This document shows, piece by piece, positions 1 through 10,451 of a stretch of 64,000 bases of DNA. The position numbers were made by a program, and so were the translations under genes. A model generated the notes under the pieces. It was given only the letters and a program-made list of their open reading frames with translations. It searched no databases and was not told the DNA's origin. This DNA comes from Thermoplasmatota archaeon (lineage in GTDB: Archaea > Thermoplasmatota > E2 > UBA202 > JdFR-43): assembly GCA_029258955.1 (NCBI GenBank), contig JAPDJT010000004.1, positions 55,209-119,208 of the forward strand. Direction: 5' to 3'. Each line of letters starts with the position of its first letter. Position 1 is the first letter of the stretch.

Positions 1-71
1 ATGCTTATGGTAATATGCCATTGCCTTTTTATTTAACATCCCCTGAAATTGCTAAATTTTATAAATGGTAA
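1..71 (+). CDS. C-terminal end of an unrecognised protein (partial)
   Basis: An open frame enters from the left edge in frame 3 and stops at a TAA at 69-71. It encodes 22 residues ending in ...IAKFYKW. The fragment is too short to assign. It is followed after 24 bases by a ribosome-binding site and the next gene on the same strand, so the two may be co-transcribed. Confidence 0.4.
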   Translation, partial: AYGNMPLPFYLTSPEIAKFYKW

Positions 72-95
72 AACCTTATTGTGTTAGGTGAGGCG

Positions 96-710
96 ATGGA
101 TAAGCAAGATAAGATTGTAATATTTGCAGGAATTGTTATTTTAATAATATCAATAGCAGGTATAGTATATCATGAGAAAACATATGTTGCTACTGGTGAG
201 GAAGTAAAGAAAACAGAATATGTGGTTTCTTGGGTTGAATACAGCGATGAAATTGTAGACAATGGATTTGTTGGCAGAGATGGATGGGGAGCAAGTTATA
301 GCTTAGATATAGATTATCCTTCAGAAGGCAAAGAATATGGGGTTATAACAGCAGTAGATATAATTCTTGAATGGTCAGATAATCTCGATTTTCATGGACT
401 CATATTGCCATGGAATTGGAGTGATTTGATAGAGATGAATGTAAAAATAGATGAGCTTGGATTTTCTCAATCTGCAAAAGGATATGGTAAAATTGAATTA
501 CATGTCGAAAAAGGGCAACCTCAGGATTTTACAAAAGAAGCAGAAAATGAGACACAACTTTATGAATATTTAGCACAAAATGCATTGAATGAAGTTAACT
601 GCAAAATCAACCTTAGCATTACACCTAAACCAAGATTTTTTGACAGAGGAAACGATTTCACCATGCGCATAGTCTATCATTACTATGTGCCAGAAATAAA
701 AGTTAGCTAA
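96..710 (+). CDS. Membrane-anchored hypothetical protein
   Basis: A 204-residue protein I do not recognise. One hydrophobic segment lies at about residues 6-24 (IVIFAGIVILIISIAGIVY); the rest is a polar, probably extracytoplasmic, beta-rich domain with several N-x-S/T sites. The ATG at 96 is preferred over the GTG at 81 because a good GGTGAGG ribosome-binding site precedes it. It converges on the Pelota gene and overlaps its 3' end by 8 bases. Confidence 0.6.
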   Translation: MDKQDKIVIFAGIVILIISIAGIVYHEKTYVATGEEVKKTEYVVSWVEYSDEIVDNGFVGRDGWGASYSLDIDYPSEGKEYGVITAVDIILEWSDNLDFHGLILPWNWSDLIEMNVKIDELGFSQSAKGYGKIELHVEKGQPQDFTKEAENETQLYEYLAQNALNEVNCKINLSITPKPRFFDRGNDFTMRIVYHYYVPEIKVS

Positions 711-1701
711 TTTTGTATCTAAGCAAAGCAACAACTTTTCCCAATGCTTCAAGCTTTTTCCTTGTTTCTTCTCCTTCTATTATAATAATCTCCGCCCTGC
801 ACCATTCTGCTTTTTTAAGCAATCCCTCATTTTTTATTAAATCGCTTGTAATCAACAATTTATCTACAGCTCCCATTTCCAAGGCTTTTTCAACTTCTTC
901 CATTCCATAAGCAACTAATCCATCTTTAGAAATTTCTTCCATTACCTTTTCCATTAGCATTTCTTCCTTTGTTATTCTGTTTTCCTTAGCTATTTTTTCA
1001 ACTGCTCCTCTTTTCAAAGCTTCATATACGCCAACCATACCAGCATGACTTGTGCTATCTACAACAAAATTTTTTAATTCATTTTTTGCAAATTCAACAA
1101 ATTTATCCTTTTCAAAACCCGGTCCAACAATCACTAAAGGCAAATTCAAATTTTTTATCTTAGCCAGTATCTGTCCATAATACTCTTTTTCATCATAAGA
1201 ATCATTATACATTTTTCCTCCTCTATAAGAAGGAATATTTGCTACCTCTTCTACTCCATATTCATGAACAATTGCTAAAGTAGCCATTTCATCATCCATA
1301 GCTAAAATAGCAACTTTTGGATGTTTTTTTGTTGCTTCTTCAAGCCTTTTTAAATGATGCTCCTTCCACTCTTTTTCAATTTTTATTTCCATATTTGGCT
1401 CGATATTAAAAGTATGATATGCTCCAATTTCTTCAACACCTTCAACAATTTTTCCTCTTATTCTAAGCCTATCCGTAAATTTCTGAAATTCTTTATCTGT
1501 TACCTGTATTTTTAAATAAACCCTCTCCTTCTCTCCTTTTTTACTCCTTATTTTGTCTTCTCCTTCTTTCTTGCTTCTATAAGTAAAAGCTGAAATATAG
1601 TCTCCTTCTTCAATGAGATTATAAAGATGCCATGCATCCTCTTTACTTTGCACTTTTACTTTCACAATTCCTTTCTTTAAATCCATTTCAAGAACTTTCA
1701 T
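703..1701 (-). CDS. pelA: Pelota (aPelota), mRNA surveillance / stalled-ribosome rescue factor
   Basis: This 332-residue protein has the three-domain Pelota layout: an N-terminal Sm-like beta domain (about 1-125), an eRF1-like central domain that starts near [17 protein letters not shown] and lacks the GGQ motif of release factors, and a C-terminal eRF1_3-like domain ending LRYKIS. Known role of the family: it enters the A site of stalled ribosomes and, with aEF1A and ABCE1, splits the subunits. Its start overlaps the stop of the upstream rqcH by 4 bases, so translation is probably coupled. Pelota and RqcH acting on the same problem supports both calls. Confidence 0.93.
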   Translation of the reverse strand: MKVLEMDLKKGIVKVKVQSKEDAWHLYNLIEEGDYISAFTYRSKKEGEDKIRSKKGEKERVYLKIQVTDKEFQKFTDRLRIRGKIVEGVEEIGAYHTFNIEPNMEIKIEKEWKEHHLKRLEEATKKHPKVAILAMDDEMATLAIVHEYGVEEVANIPSYRGGKMYNDSYDEKEYYGQILAKIKNLNLPLVIVGPGFEKDKFVEFAKNELKNFVVDSTSHAGMVGVYEALKRGAVEKIAKENRITKEEMLMEKVMEEISKDGLVAYGMEEVEKALEMGAVDKLLITSDLIKNEGLLKKAEWCRAEIIIIEGEETRKKLEALGKVVALLRYKIS

Positions 1702-3563
1702 AATTTTTCCTCCTTTTTCGCTAATTTTCCAGGTGGTAAAGCTCTCTGTAACTCTTCAACATCGCATCCAAAAATTTCTGCAAGCTCTTTTGCAACCTCA
1801 TTTTTATCTTTATCACCAGGAATAAAAATTATCCATTTCTTTGCCCATTTCTTAACTGCTGATGGTGCTCCACCCATGACTCTCTCCTCTCCATTTATTT
1901 CAACTATTCCTACGCCTGCTTCAAGCTGGCATTTTTCATAATTTCTCTTCCCCCTTATAACAAAAGCACCAGTAGGCAAATATTCTCCAGACTCTGCTCT
2001 TTTTGACACTTGCCAAGGATAAACCCAATAAGCTATTGCAACTCCATAACTTTGACCCCAAGCTTTTGAATATGAAACTGCAAATTGGCACGCTTCCTTT
2101 ATAGTCTGCTCCCCAATCTCCTTTTTATTTCCATAAATATCGCTTGCCTTTATTATGCAAGAAGGCGCCCCATGCACATCAGCATGCACATATAAGTCAT
2201 CATCCTGCATGTATTTTTTAACAACTTTTTCATTTGATTTTGCATCCTTTCCAGCAATAATCAAATTTCCTTCTGATGAAATAAACCACCTATAATTTTC
2301 AAACCAGTATTTCCTTCTCTTCTTTTTTATCTTTTTTTCCTCTATTTTTATTTTGTCAAGCTCTTTTAATTTCCTTTTTGCTTCTTCCATAGCTTCAATT
2401 GCTCCTTTTATCTTTTCTTTCATCTTTTTACTCATTTCATATTTTTCCTCTGCATTTTGGTAAACATTCTTGTTTAAATCAAGTTCCACCTTTACTTTTT
2501 CATCTCCATAAGGCAATTCCACAATAACTTTTGGATATTTTCTCGCTATTATTAGTTCGTTCTTTTCTCCTTCAAGAATTTTTTTCACGAGTTCATAATT
2601 TGCAAATATTGCATCTCCTTCCTGTCTGTATTTTATTTCCTTTTCCTTAAATTTTTCAATTGCCTCTTCTTGCTGTTTTATTTGCCTTTTTATTTTTTCT
2701 TTTTCTTCTTCCAGTTCTTTCTTTTCCTCTTTTTCTTTTCGTAAAAATTTGTAATAAAATTCATCAAATGCTTCATTTACACTTTCGTATTCTTTTTGCT
2801 CGCATCCTTCATATCTTTTAATAGGCATTGGAAGAACATCTACATCACCATTGCATTTTACTATAACTGGTTTAAATGCACCTTCCTCAAATTTCTCAAA
2901 TAGCTCTCTCATCTTTTCATATAACCTTTTCATCTCTTCATCGCTTGTTTCATTTGGCAATTTTTCTTTTGATACATTTGCTAAATAACAGATTTCTTCA
3001 GCCCATTTTCCAGGTATTCCTAATTTAACTAAACCCCTTACAACATCTTTTGCTCCAAAAATTTTTTCTTTAAATTCTTCATATGAAATTTCTTTTGGAT
3101 TTATTTTTGAAGGAGGAAAAATGTATGCCTCGCCTCTTTTTATTTCTCTATGAGCCCATTTTTGATACATTAGGGGCATTATTATTTTTTCATCCTCTCC
3201 AACCAAAACTATGTTTCCATTTGGAATAAACTCGCATATCAATTTATATTTCTGCTCCTTTTGAACTTCAAAAATAACGATTCTATCAAAATCATGCTGT
3301 TTTATGTCAACAATTTTTCCATTCCCTAAGTATTTTCTTAAAATCATTGCAAAAGCTGGGGGGTGCTCTTTGCTTTCCTCTCTATACTTACTTATGCAAA
3401 GCCATTTTCCTGCTTTGATAAAAATTTCCACCTTTTTCTTCCCCTTCGTTTTTATATAAATTTCATCATCAATCTGATAAACTTTGTCAATGTAGCTGTC
3501 TTTCAGCTCTTGAAGTTCCTTTACAATAGCAAGAACATCAAATGCATCTACTGATTCTTTCAT
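1698..3563 (-). CDS. rqcH: RqcH/Rqc2 homologue (NFACT family), ribosome quality control factor
   Basis: A 621-residue NFACT-family protein. The NFACT-N domain covers roughly residues 1-190, a long charged coiled-coil region lies in the middle (about 270-415), and the NFACT-R (DUF814) domain follows, with [20 protein letters not shown] and the [13 protein letters not shown] segment. In bacteria and eukaryotes, members bind obstructed large ribosomal subunits carrying peptidyl-tRNA and recruit tRNA to add C-terminal tails. The gene is first in a two-gene operon with Pelota (ATGA-type overlap) and sits 1 base downstream of the C25-like peptidase stop on the same strand. Confidence 0.92.
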   Translation of the reverse strand: MKESVDAFDVLAIVKELQELKDSYIDKVYQIDDEIYIKTKGKKKVEIFIKAGKWLCISKYREESKEHPPAFAMILRKYLGNGKIVDIKQHDFDRIVIFEVQKEQKYKLICEFIPNGNIVLVGEDEKIIMPLMYQKWAHREIKRGEAYIFPPSKINPKEISYEEFKEKIFGAKDVVRGLVKLGIPGKWAEEICYLANVSKEKLPNETSDEEMKRLYEKMRELFEKFEEGAFKPVIVKCNGDVDVLPMPIKRYEGCEQKEYESVNEAFDEFYYKFLRKEKEEKKELEEEKEKIKRQIKQQEEAIEKFKEKEIKYRQEGDAIFANYELVKKILEGEKNELIIARKYPKVIVELPYGDEKVKVELDLNKNVYQNAEEKYEMSKKMKEKIKGAIEAMEEAKRKLKELDKIKIEEKKIKKKRRKYWFENYRWFISSEGNLIIAGKDAKSNEKVVKKYMQDDDLYVHADVHGAPSCIIKASDIYGNKKEIGEQTIKEACQFAVSYSKAWGQSYGVAIAYWVYPWQVSKRAESGEYLPTGAFVIRGKRNYEKCQLEAGVGIVEINGEERVMGGAPSAVKKWAKKWIIFIPGDKDKNEVAKELAEIFGCDVEELQRALPPGKLAKKEEKL

Positions 3564-3564
3564 T

Positions 3565-5301
3565 TTAATTCATTTTTAAGCAAGGCAGTCCAAATAAAAC
3601 ATATTCTTCAACAGTTTTATAATCCTGCCAGTCATCCATTGGGATATTATTTAAGTAGCTAATTATTGCATTGTAAAATGCATTTCCTAAAAATTCTTCA
3701 TTATGATTTCTGAAAAATTCTATTTCTAAATAGCCAGACAAACTTTCTGCAGTTGCATATCCTCCAAAGCCATATGATAAGCCAGTAGAGCCAATAAATG
3801 CTATTGCTCCTCCTCCTGCCTTTTTAACAAAGCTCCATCCAAAGCATTCATATGTCAAATTGAATTGGCAGGTATGGCAGGCATTGGCAAAAAATATTGG
3901 TAATTTTTCCCCATTGAAATATGTGAATATGTCAAACAATGTTATTCCTATCCACTCATCGCTGTTATGCGGGTGAGTTGCCCAGCTGTTTGGGGAGCCG
4001 TGTCCAGATAAATCTACAAATTTTGCCCCTTTCATCATTTCTTGCCAGAAGTTTTTTCTGCTTAGAGTATTTAAGGAAGTCCAGAGGAAAATGCAATCAT
4101 AATCTTCCAAAACTTCAGCAACTTTCTCATTTAAATATTCTCCTTCATTTATATCATCTCTGTCATTTAAATCTGTATCACCCCCGCACAATATAGCTCT
4201 TCTTTTCCACTCACCCTGCCCTTTTTCATACTGGATAATTTTATTCACAACTATCTTTAATTCCAATTTATTTCTGCACGGAAGGCGCCCCACATAAACA
4301 TCAGGATATAAATCAACATCATCGTACCTTCCATTGTAATCATATTCAGCATAGATTCCGTTTCCATTTGTATCCCAAGAGGAAAAGTTTCCATTTGCAT
4401 CATATATGTCTGCAAAATATAAATCGCTGAGATAACCATTTTCTGTAAATGGTGGCACTTTATCTATGGAGTATGCATACCTTGCTGGCATAATCCACTC
4501 TTCTTTGCTAAATTTTCTTCCTCCTACAAGCAAAACATATTCAATGCCCCAGTTTTCAATTGCATCTTTAATGAAATATTTTATTTTCTCTGCAGAATCT
4601 CTTCCCTGCGTTGCAAAATACTTGCCTCCATATATTTCATCTAATGAAACAATAATTGTTTTTATTCCATATTTTTCCTTATGCTCCTTCAATGGTTGCA
4701 ACTGCTCAACCCAATTATCTGGGCAAATAATAAGCAAGTCATATTCATCTTTGTTAAACAATGGCTGAGAAGGCAATTTGTAATCAATGGAAATGTCGAA
4801 ATCCTTTGCATATAAAACTTCATTTCTTATAGCATTGTATCTCACTGGATAGAGATAAATGTTTAAGAAAACAACATGCTTTCCATCTTTTATTCCCATT
4901 CCTATGCTATAATCATACCATTCATTTGGATAAAATTCATCCTTGCTATAAATTTCTCCTTCCTTTATTTCGTATTTATATTCCATATTCAATGGCATAG
5001 CTGGTGGAGCTGGCTGTATCTTCTTTTCAAGCTTTATTTCCTCAATTTTCTTTGCTTCAACGTTTATTTCATTTATTTTTGTTCCAGCAGGATATGTATA
5101 TGTCTTTACATAATATGGCAATATAGGATAGCCTTCACTGTACATATACAAAGCATTTTCAAGCTGTAAAATGCAGTAATCATTTGTATTAGAAATGTGT
5201 ATAGTTGGCTTATCCTCTATGCTATTTGTTTCTCTCCTTATTATTCCTGTATATGGAAAGGCTATGATAAGAGCAATTAAAACAATCATAACTTTTTTCA
5301 T
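3565..5301 (-). CDS. Secreted C25 (gingipain)-like cysteine peptidase
   Basis: A 578-residue protein starting at an ATG followed by a signal peptide ([20 protein letters not shown]). The C25-like core shows the expected catalytic dyad: His in [14 protein letters not shown] and Cys in [13 protein letters not shown]. Between propeptide and core there is an Asp/Asn-rich segment (about residues 300-345) that could bind calcium. There is no obvious C-terminal anchor, so it is probably secreted freely. C25 peptidases have been linked to protein-degrading uncultured Thermoplasmatota; the link to this organism is inference. The gene stops 1 base before rqcH begins. Confidence 0.82.
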   Translation of the reverse strand: MKKVMIVLIALIIAFPYTGIIRRETNSIEDKPTIHISNTNDYCILQLENALYMYSEGYPILPYYVKTYTYPAGTKINEINVEAKKIEEIKLEKKIQPAPPAMPLNMEYKYEIKEGEIYSKDEFYPNEWYDYSIGMGIKDGKHVVFLNIYLYPVRYNAIRNEVLYAKDFDISIDYKLPSQPLFNKDEYDLLIICPDNWVEQLQPLKEHKEKYGIKTIIVSLDEIYGGKYFATQGRDSAEKIKYFIKDAIENWGIEYVLLVGGRKFSKEEWIMPARYAYSIDKVPPFTENGYLSDLYFADIYDANGNFSSWDTNGNGIYAEYDYNGRYDDVDLYPDVYVGRLPCRNKLELKIVVNKIIQYEKGQGEWKRRAILCGGDTDLNDRDDINEGEYLNEKVAEVLEDYDCIFLWTSLNTLSRKNFWQEMMKGAKFVDLSGHGSPNSWATHPHNSDEWIGITLFDIFTYFNGEKLPIFFANACHTCQFNLTYECFGWSFVKKAGGGAIAFIGSTGLSYGFGGYATAESLSGYLEIEFFRNHNEEFLGNAFYNAIISYLNNIPMDDWQDYKTVEEYVLFGLPCLKMN

Positions 5302-5336
5302 GAGTTTATATTCAAAATATTCATAAAACATTTTCT

Positions 5337-5419
5337 TAAATGAATTGGAACATTGTTATAGTAAATTCTCTTCATGCAATAGTAGCAAATGATAATCATT
5401 TCTCATTTTCTCATCGCCA
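5337..5419 (-). repeat. Degenerate intergenic repeat (family R), minus orientation
   Basis: Read on the minus strand, this gap matches the family consensus: GAGAAAATGAGAAATGATTA, a central TTGCATGAAGAGAATTTACT, then a 3' half ending near TTCATTTAAG. It lies between the C25 peptidase and ArgRS genes. Confidence 0.5.
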
Positions 5420-5448
5420 AATTTATTAAATCATTTTCATATATTTCC

Positions 5449-5604
5449 ATGAAAAAGCTCATTGTTTTGCTCATATGTTTTGCTTTAATTAATCCAAGAT
5501 TTATGATTGGAAAATATTTGTATAAAAATATCATTGCCTTCATGAGTTTAATTTATATGGTGACCCAGCTTTCAATCTGTGGAATCCATGATGTATCCAT
5601 TTGA
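5449..5604 (+). CDS. Small hydrophobic ORF, possibly a leftover signal peptide
   Basis: This frame encodes 51 residues beginning MKKLIVLLICFALINPRF, which resembles the signal peptides of the two neighbouring secreted proteases. It overlaps the ArgRS start by 17 bases in another frame and has no recognisable domain. It may be a true small secreted protein or the remains of a secreted-protein gene. Confidence 0.25.
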   Translation: MKKLIVLLICFALINPRFMIGKYLYKNIIAFMSLIYMVTQLSICGIHDVSI

Positions 5605-7264
5605 AAAATTTGAGGATGAAGTAAGGCAAAAGCTTAACGAAAGAATTAGACAACTCTATGGAATTGATATAGAAATAAAGCTTGAAAAGCCAAAAGAAAT
5701 AGCAGATTTGGCATATCCATGTTTTCAGCTTGCTAAGAAAATAAAAAGAAACCCATTAGAAATAGCTGAAGAACTTGCAGAAATTAAAGGAGAATGGATT
5801 GAAAAAAGCGAGGCTGTAAGAGGATATGTTAATTTCTTTATAAATGCGGAGAAATTGGCAATGGAATTGATAAAGCAGATAGAGGAAATGGGAGATGATT
5901 TTGGAAAAAGAGAGAAAAAGGCAATCAAAGTTATAGTGGAGCATACTTCTGCCAATCCAAATGGGCCATTGCACGTTGGGAGGGCGAGAAATCCAATAAT
6001 TGGTGATACTATTGCAAGATTGCTAAAATTTTATGGATACGATGTTACTACTCAATATTATGTTGATGATATGGGAAAGCAAGTTGCAACTCTTTTCTGG
6101 GGCATTAAAAATTTAAAGCTTGAAGCAAAGCATGATAAACCAGATCACAAATATGTTGCATATTATCAGAAAGCTTCAGAGCTTGCGGAAAAAAACCCAG
6201 AAGTTAAAAAGGAGATAGAAGAAATTATTAAGAAATGTGAGCAAGGAGATAAAAAATTACTGGAAGAAATAAAAGAAATTTATGATGAAGTATTAAAAGG
6301 AATAATGCAAAGCTTAAATATGCTGAACATTTACATAGATGAATTTGTTGAAGAATCAAAATTTGTTTTGGATGGAAGCGTTGAAAAAGTTGTAGATGAA
6401 TTGAGAAAAACAGGATATGTAAAGGAAGAAGGAAATGCCTTATATATTGATTTAGAGCCTTTTGGAATACATGGAAGAGATAAAAAATTTTTCTTAACGA
6501 GGAGTGATGGCACCTCTTTATATGCAACTAGGGATATTGCATATCATATATGGAAGGGAGAAAGAGCAGATTTAATGATAAATGTGCTTGGCGAAGACCA
6601 TAAGCTTGAGGCAAAATGTGTTGAAATTGCCTTAAAACTATTAAATAAAAAGACACCTGAAGTTATTTTTTATTCCTTTGTTTCCTTACCAGAAGGAAGA
6701 ATGTCAACAAGAAAGGGGAGAGTGGTTTATTTAGATGATTTAATTGAAGAAGCTATTGAAAGAGCTAAAAAAGAAGTTAATGAAAGAGGAATAGAAGATG
6801 CAGAAAAAATTGCAAAAAGTGTTGCTGTTGGGGCAATAAGATACAATATAATAAAGGTGAAACCAAGCAAAGCAATAGTATTTAAATGGGAAGAAGCCTT
6901 GAATTTTGAAGGCGAATCAGCTCCATTCATTCAATATGCACACGCAAGATGTTGCTCCATTTTAAGGAAAGCAAATTATGAAAAGCAGAGCACAGCTAAA
7001 TATGAGCATGAAAGCGAGATAAAACTGCTAAAAAAACTTGCTTTATTTCCAGAGAAAGTAAAAGAATGTGCCGAAACAAGAAATCCTTCATTGCTTGCAG
7101 AATATGCTCATGAAGTTGCGTCAACATTCAACATTTTTTATAGAGATTGCAGAGTAATAGGAAGCGAGAAAGAAAAAGAAAGATTGGCTTTGGTGAATGC
7201 AACTCGCCAGGTTCTAAAAAACTGTCTCAATTTGCTCGGAATAGATGCTTTAGAGAGAATGTGA
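5588..7264 (+). CDS. argS: Arginyl-tRNA synthetase
   Basis: A class I synthetase of 558 residues. The HIGH signature appears as ANPNGPLHVGRARN, the KMSKS-like loop as EGRMSTRKGRVV, and a C-terminal DALR anticodon-binding domain holds the last ~120 residues. It charges tRNA-Arg in the cytoplasm. Two adjacent ATGs (5588, 5591) are possible starts; neither has a strong ribosome-binding site. It converges on the Lon-type protease gene, with 1 base between stops. Confidence 0.95.
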   Translation: MMYPFEKFEDEVRQKLNERIRQLYGIDIEIKLEKPKEIADLAYPCFQLAKKIKRNPLEIAEELAEIKGEWIEKSEAVRGYVNFFINAEKLAMELIKQIEEMGDDFGKREKKAIKVIVEHTSANPNGPLHVGRARNPIIGDTIARLLKFYGYDVTTQYYVDDMGKQVATLFWGIKNLKLEAKHDKPDHKYVAYYQKASELAEKNPEVKKEIEEIIKKCEQGDKKLLEEIKEIYDEVLKGIMQSLNMLNIYIDEFVEESKFVLDGSVEKVVDELRKTGYVKEEGNALYIDLEPFGIHGRDKKFFLTRSDGTSLYATRDIAYHIWKGERADLMINVLGEDHKLEAKCVEIALKLLNKKTPEVIFYSFVSLPEGRMSTRKGRVVYLDDLIEEAIERAKKEVNERGIEDAEKIAKSVAVGAIRYNIIKVKPSKAIVFKWEEALNFEGESAPFIQYAHARCCSILRKANYEKQSTAKYEHESEIKLLKKLALFPEKVKECAETRNPSLLAEYAHEVASTFNIFYRDCRVIGSEKEKERLALVNATRQVLKNCLNLLGIDALERM

Positions 7265-7265
7265 G

Positions 7266-9212
7266 CTAGTTTTTATTTTCTAATTCTTCGTTTTCATACT
7301 TTTGAGATTTCTCCACAATTTCTTCTTTCCTTCCATTTCTTTTTATTCCCCAGCCTATTGCTAATCCTATAACAAAAGAAATTCCAAGCATTCCAGCTGT
7401 TTTCAAATCAACGAGAATTGCATTGCTAGTATTGCTATTCCCATTTTCATTTATTTCGTTTTTAACTAGTTCCTTTGCTTTATAACCTTTTGCTAAGCAA
7501 AGCATATTTGCAATCATATAAGCATATTTGTAGTATGTAATTGCCTTTATTACATCGTCATTTTCCAAACTTCTGCCAAATTCAAAATAGCTAACAGCTA
7601 GTATAGGCTCAATACTTTCATTTCTCGCTTTTTGAATTGCATAACTTGCCATTTCTCTTGTTCTATTAAGCTTATAGAAAATATCATTGCTTTCAAGCCC
7701 AATAAATTCAATGGCAAGATTTGCATTTGTAATTGCTTCCAATGAGTTAAATAAGCTTGATGCTGGATAATCTTCTTTTTGCTCATTTGCCTCTGCCAGC
7801 AAGTCTTCTGCTTTTTTAACAAATTGTCTTGAATAACCAGTTTCTTCTGACAATATATTTGCATAGGAGAATATGCTCTGTGCATAATCATAATACTTTT
7901 CAGCTATGCTTTTTATCCAGCTCTCATTAACTTTGTAGCTTTCATTAAACTCCTTGCTTATATTTAGCCACCAATATACTGTTTTACTTCTTTCCATAGC
8001 ATAAGCCCAATGGTAGAGATAATTGAGTTTGCTGTCTGCACTCATATTTAGATATTTCTCTGCATCTAAAGCTCTTTGCTGGGCTCCTCCTACACATTGC
8101 AAACTTATCAAGCCATCGACTTTACTGTTTTTTGCGGTATTCAATGCTTTTGTTACAGCTTCTTTTGTTTCATTGTAGATTTCATTCAAACTTGTTCCAT
8201 TGTAATAGTTGCAAGCATAAATTACAAATCTTGAATTAATCATTGATTGGAATGCTTTGCTCAAGCTATAGTAATAAAAGGCATTTTCATAAGCTATTTT
8301 TGAATCTTCCAAAGCTTTTTCAGCATCATCTAAGCTATTTGCTACTATACCTCTAGGATTATTCCATGGAAAACCTACAGGTATATTTGCTTTTTCAAAC
8401 ATAGATTGAGCTAAACTATAACTTTCATTTGCTTTTTCCATTGCATATTCTGCCATTGGTTTTATTATATCTTTGTAGTAATCTGCAGTTAAAATTGGCT
8501 TTGTTGATTTCTCTTCTTTAAAGCTATAATTTGTGAAATAAGCCAATGCTTCATTTATATCATCCACTTCCTTAACAATAAGCCCATATTTATCATAAAG
8601 CTCTTTTGTAACATTTACTGGCACTTTCTTATAATAAGTAATCCACCCAATTTTTTCCTCAACTGTCTTATATTCTATACTCTGCCCTCTCGGAATCAAA
8701 AAATATTTCATTCCAGCTTTTCCTGCTGCCTCTCCTTTTTCAAGTATTCCTCCTACGGGACCAACGCTTCCATCTGGATTAATCATACCTGTCATTATGA
8801 CATCATCCCTCGCATTTAGCTTTTCCAGCAAACAAATTACGGCAATAGTCATTGTTGCTCCAGCAGAAGGTCCTCCAACTATTGGAGCATCTGATTTCAC
8901 TTGGAAAAGAAAATCATATTTGCTGACATCTTTACCAGTTAACATTCCAGCAACATCTACAGCAAGCTTTGCAGAGCCTTGCATATCAAGTTGTGTTAAT
9001 GGCGATGTAATAACAAAGACGTTGCCAGAGCCGTTCATCATTGTCACATTTATTTCAGTAAGCACTCCAAAATAGCTTCCATTGGCGGAAGCAACAGCAG
9101 GCGCATATAGTGTTATACTCCTATAATAAACGTGCCTCTCCCATTCATGAACAGGATGAGCGGAAGAAAGCGGGATAATTAACATTATTAACAAAATTAC
9201 CATCTTTTTCAT
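7266..9212 (-). CDS. Secreted/anchored Lon-type (S16) serine protease without AAA domain
   Basis: A 648-residue protein with a signal peptide (MKKMVILLIMLIIPLSSAHP), then an S16 Lon proteolytic domain. The catalytic Ser is in GGPSAGATMTIAV and the catalytic Lys in GGILEKGEAAGKAGMK. There is no ATPase domain. A long helical region with N-glycosylation-type sites follows (about 250-590), then one C-terminal transmembrane helix (GMLGISFVIGLAIGWGI) and a charged tail. The predicted topology puts the protease outside the cell, anchored by its C terminus. How it works without an unfoldase is unclear. The ATG at 9212 best fits the signal peptide. Confidence 0.85.
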   Translation of the reverse strand: MKKMVILLIMLIIPLSSAHPVHEWERHVYYRSITLYAPAVASANGSYFGVLTEINVTMMNGSGNVFVITSPLTQLDMQGSAKLAVDVAGMLTGKDVSKYDFLFQVKSDAPIVGGPSAGATMTIAVICLLEKLNARDDVIMTGMINPDGSVGPVGGILEKGEAAGKAGMKYFLIPRGQSIEYKTVEEKIGWITYYKKVPVNVTKELYDKYGLIVKEVDDINEALAYFTNYSFKEEKSTKPILTADYYKDIIKPMAEYAMEKANESYSLAQSMFEKANIPVGFPWNNPRGIVANSLDDAEKALEDSKIAYENAFYYYSLSKAFQSMINSRFVIYACNYYNGTSLNEIYNETKEAVTKALNTAKNSKVDGLISLQCVGGAQQRALDAEKYLNMSADSKLNYLYHWAYAMERSKTVYWWLNISKEFNESYKVNESWIKSIAEKYYDYAQSIFSYANILSEETGYSRQFVKKAEDLLAEANEQKEDYPASSLFNSLEAITNANLAIEFIGLESNDIFYKLNRTREMASYAIQKARNESIEPILAVSYFEFGRSLENDDVIKAITYYKYAYMIANMLCLAKGYKAKELVKNEINENGNSNTSNAILVDLKTAGMLGISFVIGLAIGWGIKRNGRKEEIVEKSQKYENEELENKN

Positions 9213-9244
9213 AGAAATATGGAACAAATCATAAACTTAAATTT

Positions 9245-9885
9245 TGCTGTGCATTTTTCGAATAATATAGAACAAGAATGGAATAAGAATATGGTTTTCT
9301 TTTCTTCCATGATGGGGACAAATATGAACAACAACATGTTTTATTTGGGGCAATCTTTTCTGATAATTCATTTTGTTCTCACCCATTAAGTAGCTACCAT
9401 GTCATAAACTCTTTAACAGACTTAATAGAATTGTAAAATATTGGGAAAGCTATGCATATAGTTATGATTCCATCAAATAAAGTATAGCCGAAGCTTACAA
9501 GTAAAAATGCCAAAAATTGCAGCAGCAGTAGATAAGGAATCATTTATGCTTTCTATAAAAACCGTTTTTCAATAATTAGAATAGTTGGCAAAAGGATGCA
9601 ATAATTTATTTATCCTTCCTTGAATAATTCAAATGACATTATTGTTATAAAGACAACAGCAGCAATCAAAGAAGCAATATTTTTACCATTTCATGTCCAA
9701 AAGGATGAGAAATATCTGCAGGTTTTCTGGATAAATAACCAGAATATATGGGGAGAGTTACAGAAGCAATATCAGAAACTGTATGAAATGCAACAACAAA
9801 ATCAAATAACCAGATATAAAATATCCATATAGTTTCATATAAATAAACAAAATTTTTCTCATTTTGGAAAAGAATAGCCTATCTA
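9245..9885 (-). pseudogene. Decayed cation diffusion facilitator (CDF) efflux transporter
   Basis: No intact gene lies here, but minus-strand translation recovers CDF landmarks in broken frames. At about 9690-9830 it reads FDFVVAFHTVSDIASV, then SRKPADISHPFGHEM, which are the CDF metal-site and PAD..HP.GH motifs. Further on are IAAVVFITIMSFELF, INDSLSTAAAIFGIF and YTLFDGIITICIAFPIFYNS (late transmembrane helices). At least two frameshifts and several stops separate these pieces, and the N terminus is missing. Repeat copies begin where the N terminus should be. Confidence 0.7.
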
Positions 9886-9894
9886 TTTATTGTT

Positions 9895-10052
9895 TACTGA
9901 AAATGAAAGAAAGGATTGTTCGCCATCATACCATGAAAGAAAATCCCTTTTTATTGATTTTTGAATGATCCTGAATATTATGAATAATTGTGTCATTGCA
10001 TTGTTGGATGAGCCTCCTATAGCAACACCCTATTTCATTGATTCTTGATGAG
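9895..10052 (+). repeat. Two adjacent degenerate family R repeats
   Basis: The stretch starts AAAATGAAAGAAAGGATTGT and continues CATGAAAGAAAATCCC. A second diverged copy starting near 9980 ends CAACACCCTATTTCATTGAT. Both match the 5' and 3' halves of the family seen at 15015-15111. Confidence 0.5.
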
Positions 10053-10072
10053 CTTCTAAAAATGAAATATAG

Positions 10073-10150
10073 ATTAAAATGAGAAATTTGCCAAATATTA
10101 TTCTGCAGAGGTTGCTACAACAACATTCTTTTTCATTTATTTTTAATGGT
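10073..10150 (+). repeat. Short degenerate family R repeat
   Basis: AAAATGAGAAATTTGCC at the 5' side and ACAACATTCTTTTTCATTTA followed by TTTTTAATGG at the 3' side match the family ends. The copy is shortened internally and is the third in a row in this gap. Confidence 0.45.
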
Positions 10151-10241
10151 ATAGCGATTTCATATTTCACTAATTTCGGGACTACACACGGACTTTTTAA
10201 TTGAGAAAAATTAATATATACGGAAGGAAATAAAAGTAGAA

Positions 10242-10451
10242 ATGAAACGGCATTTGATAGCATCATCTATGGCGATTGGTGTTGTTTTGATTTTATTTTT
10301 AGCAAAGATTATTGAGTGGATTCTTGCTACCTCATTGCTTTTACTCCTATTCCCATATATCTCATTTTCAATTTTCTTTAGTTTGGCAAAAGGAGAAAAA
10401 AGAAAACAGGCTATAGATATTGAATGGAAAAGAAGAAAAACATTATCCTAA
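10242..10451 (+). CDS. Small two-helix membrane protein
   Basis: A 69-residue protein with two hydrophobic segments (about 8-25 and 28-48) and a very basic tail (KGEKRKQAIDIEWKRRKTLS). An AT-rich TATA-like stretch (AATTAATATATA, near 10210) lies about 30 bases upstream, and GAAATGAAAC holds the start. No family is recognised. Its stop overlaps that of the opposing 55-residue membrane protein by 9 bases. Confidence 0.5.
   Translation: MKRHLIASSMAIGVVLILFLAKIIEWILATSLLLLLFPYISFSIFFSLAKGEKRKQAIDIEWKRRKTLS

Noticed and set aside
9290..9345. Family R repeat near ATGGTTTTCTTTTCTTCCAT
   Set aside because: The similarity is short, and the region reads better as the C-terminal domain of the decayed CDF gene.
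9620..9832. Plus-strand 70-residue frame
   Set aside because: It is antisense to the CDF remnant, is low-complexity Q-rich at the end, and has no ribosome-binding site.
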